Source: Lachnospiraceae bacterium RM5 (GTDB lineage: Bacteria > Bacillota > Clostridia > Lachnospirales > Lachnospiraceae). Taken from it: DNA of 64,000 bases. The position numbers and the translations under genes were made by a program. The notes under the pieces are model-generated. The model was not told where the DNA came from. It did no database searches and saw nothing but the letters and a program-made list of their open reading frames with translations. Every line of letters starts with the position of its first letter. The first letter of the stretch is position 1. Below, in pieces: positions 61,597 through 64,000 of the stretch. The stretch covers positions 87,895 through 151,894 of the forward strand of contig FOFK01000003.1 in NCBI GenBank assembly GCA_900110975.1, in the 5' to 3' direction.

Positions 61597-62958
61597 ATGG
61601 AAAATATCAAAGATACAGAAGCTTTTATTGAAAATATAAAGCTTCTTTTGAATGAAAAAAAATATTCTGATTTAAGGGATATTTTTGAAGAAATGAATCC
61701 TGCGGATATTTCAGCTATTTTTAGTGAATTAAATGAATCACGAATACCATTACTTTTTAGATTATTACCAAAAGTACTTGCAGCTGAAGTGTTTGTAGAA
61801 ATGAATCCTGAAGCACAGGCTATGCTTATTCAGGGATTTAGTGATAACGAACTTAAAGATGTCTTAGAAGAGTTATATATTGATGATGCGGTTGATATTG
61901 TTGAAGAGATGCCTGCTAATGTTGTAAAAAGAATTATATTAAATACTGATCCTGAGACAAGACAGATGATTAATGAAATTCTTAAGTATCCTGAAGACAG
62001 TGCCGGCAGTATCATGACAATTGAATATGTAAGCTTAAGACCTAATATGACTGTAGAAGAGGCATTTAAACGTATCAGAAGAACAGGAATTGATAAAGAA
62101 ACTATTTATACATGCTATGTTACTGATAATAACAGACTTTTAATTGGTGCAATTTCAATAAAAACACTTTTACTTGCTGATGAAGATACAATTATAAGAG
62201 ATCTCATGGATACTAACATTATTTATGCACATACACTTGAAGATCAGGAAACTGTTGCTAATAAATTTAAAAAATACGATTTACTCGCAATCCCTGTTGT
62301 TGATGATGAAAACAGACTTGTGGGTATCGTAACATTCGATGATGCTATGGATGTCATCCAGGAAGAGGCAACAGAAGATATCAAGAAAATGGCCGCTATC
62401 ATTCCAAATGACAAAACATATTTCAGAACAAATATTTTTGAAACATGGAAAGCAAGAATCCCATGGCTTTTGTTACTCATGATTTCTGCTACATTTACAG
62501 GAATGATTATTACAAGCTTTGAAGAAGCTTTAGCAGCACAGGTTGTTCTTACTGCCTATATACCAATGCTTATGGATACAGGTGGTAACTCAGGAGGACA
62601 GGCTTCAGCTACGGTTATTCGTGCTCTTTCTCTTGAAGAAATTGAATTTAATGATATCTTCAGAGTAATTTGGAAAGAGGCAAGAGTTGCCTTATTATGT
62701 GGTATTACACTTTCAGCTTGTAATTTTGTTAAATTATTACTTATTGACAGAATTGGTGTTTATGTAGCATTGACAGTCTGCATTACACTTATTGTAACAA
62801 TATTTTTTGCAAAAATAATCGGATGTACACTTCCTATTCTTGCAAAGAAAATTGGATTTGATCCTGCTGTTATGGCTTCACCATTTATTACAACACTTGT
62901 AGATGCAATTTCATTACTTGTTTATTTCAGAATGGCAAGCTTTATTTTGAAAATATAA
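61597..62958 (+). CDS. mgtE: Magnesium transporter MgtE
   Basis: Mg2+ channel of the cytoplasmic membrane, 453 residues. The N domain (about 10-130, repeats such as MNPADISAIFSELN) is followed by two CBS domains (about 135-255), a connecting helix and five membrane helices (about 285-453). The conserved pore segment is LMDTGGNSGGQASATVIRALS. The N and CBS domains sense cytosolic Mg2+. GAAAGGCAG precedes the ATG. The leader with a small ORF and competing hairpins suggests additional control of expression. Confidence 0.96.
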   Translation: MENIKDTEAFIENIKLLLNEKKYSDLRDIFEEMNPADISAIFSELNESRIPLLFRLLPKVLAAEVFVEMNPEAQAMLIQGFSDNELKDVLEELYIDDAVDIVEEMPANVVKRIILNTDPETRQMINEILKYPEDSAGSIMTIEYVSLRPNMTVEEAFKRIRRTGIDKETIYTCYVTDNNRLLIGAISIKTLLLADEDTIIRDLMDTNIIYAHTLEDQETVANKFKKYDLLAIPVVDDENRLVGIVTFDDAMDVIQEEATEDIKKMAAIIPNDKTYFRTNIFETWKARIPWLLLLMISATFTGMIITSFEEALAAQVVLTAYIPMLMDTGGNSGGQASATVIRALSLEEIEFNDIFRVIWKEARVALLCGITLSACNFVKLLLIDRIGVYVALTVCITLIVTIFFAKIIGCTLPILAKKIGFDPAVMASPFITTLVDAISLLVYFRMASFILKI

Positions 62959-62970
62959 AGGTGGTATAAT

Positions 62971-63819
62971 ATGTATGACTATGGACTGATTCTTGAAGGC
63001 GGTGGTATGAGAGGTCTTTATACAACCGGTGTTATAGATTTTTTTATTGATAATGATATAGAATTTAAGCATGTTTATGGAGTAAGTGCAGGTTCTGTAA
63101 ATGGTATAAATTACGTTTCAAAACAGAGAAAAAGAAATTATTATGTTAATGTAAATTATATTAATGATAAGAATTATGCAAGCATTCAGTCACTTCTTAC
63201 AACAGGTGATTATTTTAATAAAAAAATGTGTTATAAAGATGTGCCTGAAAAGCTTATGCCTTTTGATTATGAGGCATTTAAAAAATATACCGGTGAATTT
63301 TATGCAGTAGCAACGGATTGCGAAACCGGTCTTGCGAAATATTTTAAGATTGAAGATGGCAGAAAAGATATGGATAAACTCCGTGCTTCCTGTTCATTAC
63401 CGCTTATTTCAAATATGGTTAAAATAGATGGAAGATTATATTTAGATGGCGGTCTTTCAGATTCTATTCCTGTAAGAAAATCCGTACAGGATGGAAACAA
63501 GAAAAATGTTGTTATACTTACAAGGGATTTGGATTATAGAAAGAAACCAAATAATATTTTACCTGTACTTAAGGTAAAATATTCAGCATATCCAAATCTT
63601 ATCAATGCAATAAAAGAAAGACATAATGTATATAATAATACTTTAGAGTATATTATTAATCAGGAAAAGAAGGGTAATCTTTTTTGTATCAGGCCTTCAA
63701 AAGAAATCACAATAGGAAGACTTGAAAAAGACGTTTCAAAATTAAAAGAATTATATGAAATGGGCTATGAAGACGCAAAAAATATTTATGATGATTTATT
63801 AAAGTTTCTTGAAAGTTAA
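62971..63819 (+). CDS. Patatin-like phospholipase family protein
   Basis: A 282-residue lipid acyl hydrolase-like protein. It has the oxyanion loop GGGMRG near residue 10, the nucleophile motif GVSAGS (Ser about 43) and the catalytic Asp in DGGLSDSIP (about 160). The type fits the RssA/YjjU-like bacterial patatins; substrate unknown. AAAGGTGG precedes the ATG, and it lies 12 bp after mgtE, so it is probably co-transcribed. Confidence 0.9.
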   Translation: MYDYGLILEGGGMRGLYTTGVIDFFIDNDIEFKHVYGVSAGSVNGINYVSKQRKRNYYVNVNYINDKNYASIQSLLTTGDYFNKKMCYKDVPEKLMPFDYEAFKKYTGEFYAVATDCETGLAKYFKIEDGRKDMDKLRASCSLPLISNMVKIDGRLYLDGGLSDSIPVRKSVQDGNKKNVVILTRDLDYRKKPNNILPVLKVKYSAYPNLINAIKERHNVYNNTLEYIINQEKKGNLFCIRPSKEITIGRLEKDVSKLKELYEMGYEDAKNIYDDLLKFLES

Positions 63820-63828
63820 AAAAATATA

Positions 63829-63857
63829 TTAACATTTATGGTTAAATGTAGTAAAAT
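63829..63857 (+). promoter_or_regulatory. Putative promoter of the last gene
   Basis: TTAACA (63829-63834), a 17-bp spacer, TAAAAT (63852-63857), about 60 bp before the next start codon. Confidence 0.6.
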
Positions 63858-63916
63858 AATGTTAGGTGTAGAGTTACGTAATTATAATAATAAATTATTT
63901 GGAGGTATATTAACCC

Positions 63917-64000
63917 ATGAAAAGATATTTTGAATTAGGTGTTTATAAGTCAGAGGAATCTGATGGAAGCGGTGTTTTAGGACAATATTCAAGTATTAAT
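63917..64000 (+). CDS. Start of an unidentified gene, cut by the window end
   Basis: ATG with GGAGG (63901-63905) upstream opens a frame that stays open to the end of the window. The 28 codons visible begin MKRYFELGVYKSEESDGSGV and have no signal peptide. Too short to assign. Confidence 0.7.
   Translation, partial: MKRYFELGVYKSEESDGSGVLGQYSSIN

Overview
The window is chromosomal DNA from a very A+T-rich, low-GC Gram-positive anaerobe, most likely a gut or rumen Lachnospiraceae-type Clostridia. This is inferred from gene content and order: separate IMP cyclohydrolase and AICAR transformylase genes in place of a bifunctional PurH; short HisG with HisZ; RecU; the ylxM-ffh-rpsP-khpA-rimM-trmD cluster; a DUF5721 gene; the radical-SAM/DUF2344/RNase G trio; ChW-repeat surface proteins; and a two-iron superoxide reductase. 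The species cannot be named from sequence alone. Almost all of the window is ordinary housekeeping DNA. The accessory parts are the two hairpin-repeat arrays, the secreted-protein genes and a decayed Rhs toxin island.

Layout. 1-4200: a 53-bp hairpin repeat array, a lipoprotein nuclease and a secreted GH5 glycosidase. 4200-8500, minus strand: a DUF5721 gene, htpG behind a perfect CIRCE operator, and argH. 8570-9000: a second, 64-bp hairpin array that probably forms the ptsI leader. 9100-16050: ptsI, two purine genes, clpB and a minus-strand tRNA-Leu(CAA). 16060-23220: a small zinc-finger protein, polA, coaE, a 16S pseudouridine synthase, an SDR, an unknown membrane protein, an RluC/D-type pseudouridine synthase and recU, mostly overlapping or tightly packed. 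23250-28440: hisZGDB-hisIE. 28489-32217: the radical-SAM/DUF2344/RNase G trio. 32229-33504, minus strand: a CheY-like and a CheX-like protein. 33745-39581: a two-component system, a VTC-domain protein, DUF4956 and a secreted transglutaminase-like protein. 39752-48018: a rhomboid-like protein, lysA, zapA, a U32 peptidase, and an FtsW/RodA protein with its transpeptidase.

48035-50706 is the remnant of an Rhs polymorphic-toxin locus: an orphan toxin tip with a PD-(D/E)xK-like motif, two putative immunity genes, and YD-repeat and second-tip debris with in-frame stops. 50746-54365 is the ffh-trmD operon behind a consensus promoter. 54403-58054 holds secG between a decayed and an intact copy of a ChW-repeat wall protein; the decayed copy sits where rplS is usually found. 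58163-64000 holds desulfoferrodoxin, an RsmF-like methyltransferase, a CmpB-like membrane protein, a CarD-like regulator, mgtE behind an attenuator-like leader with a 13-codon ORF, a patatin-like protein and the start of one more gene.

The best candidates for something undescribed are the mgtE leader (61432-61535), the two hairpin arrays (1-240 and 8638-8994), and the Rhs island with its candidate nuclease tip and uncharacterised immunity genes. All calls come from reading the sequence; no database search was run.
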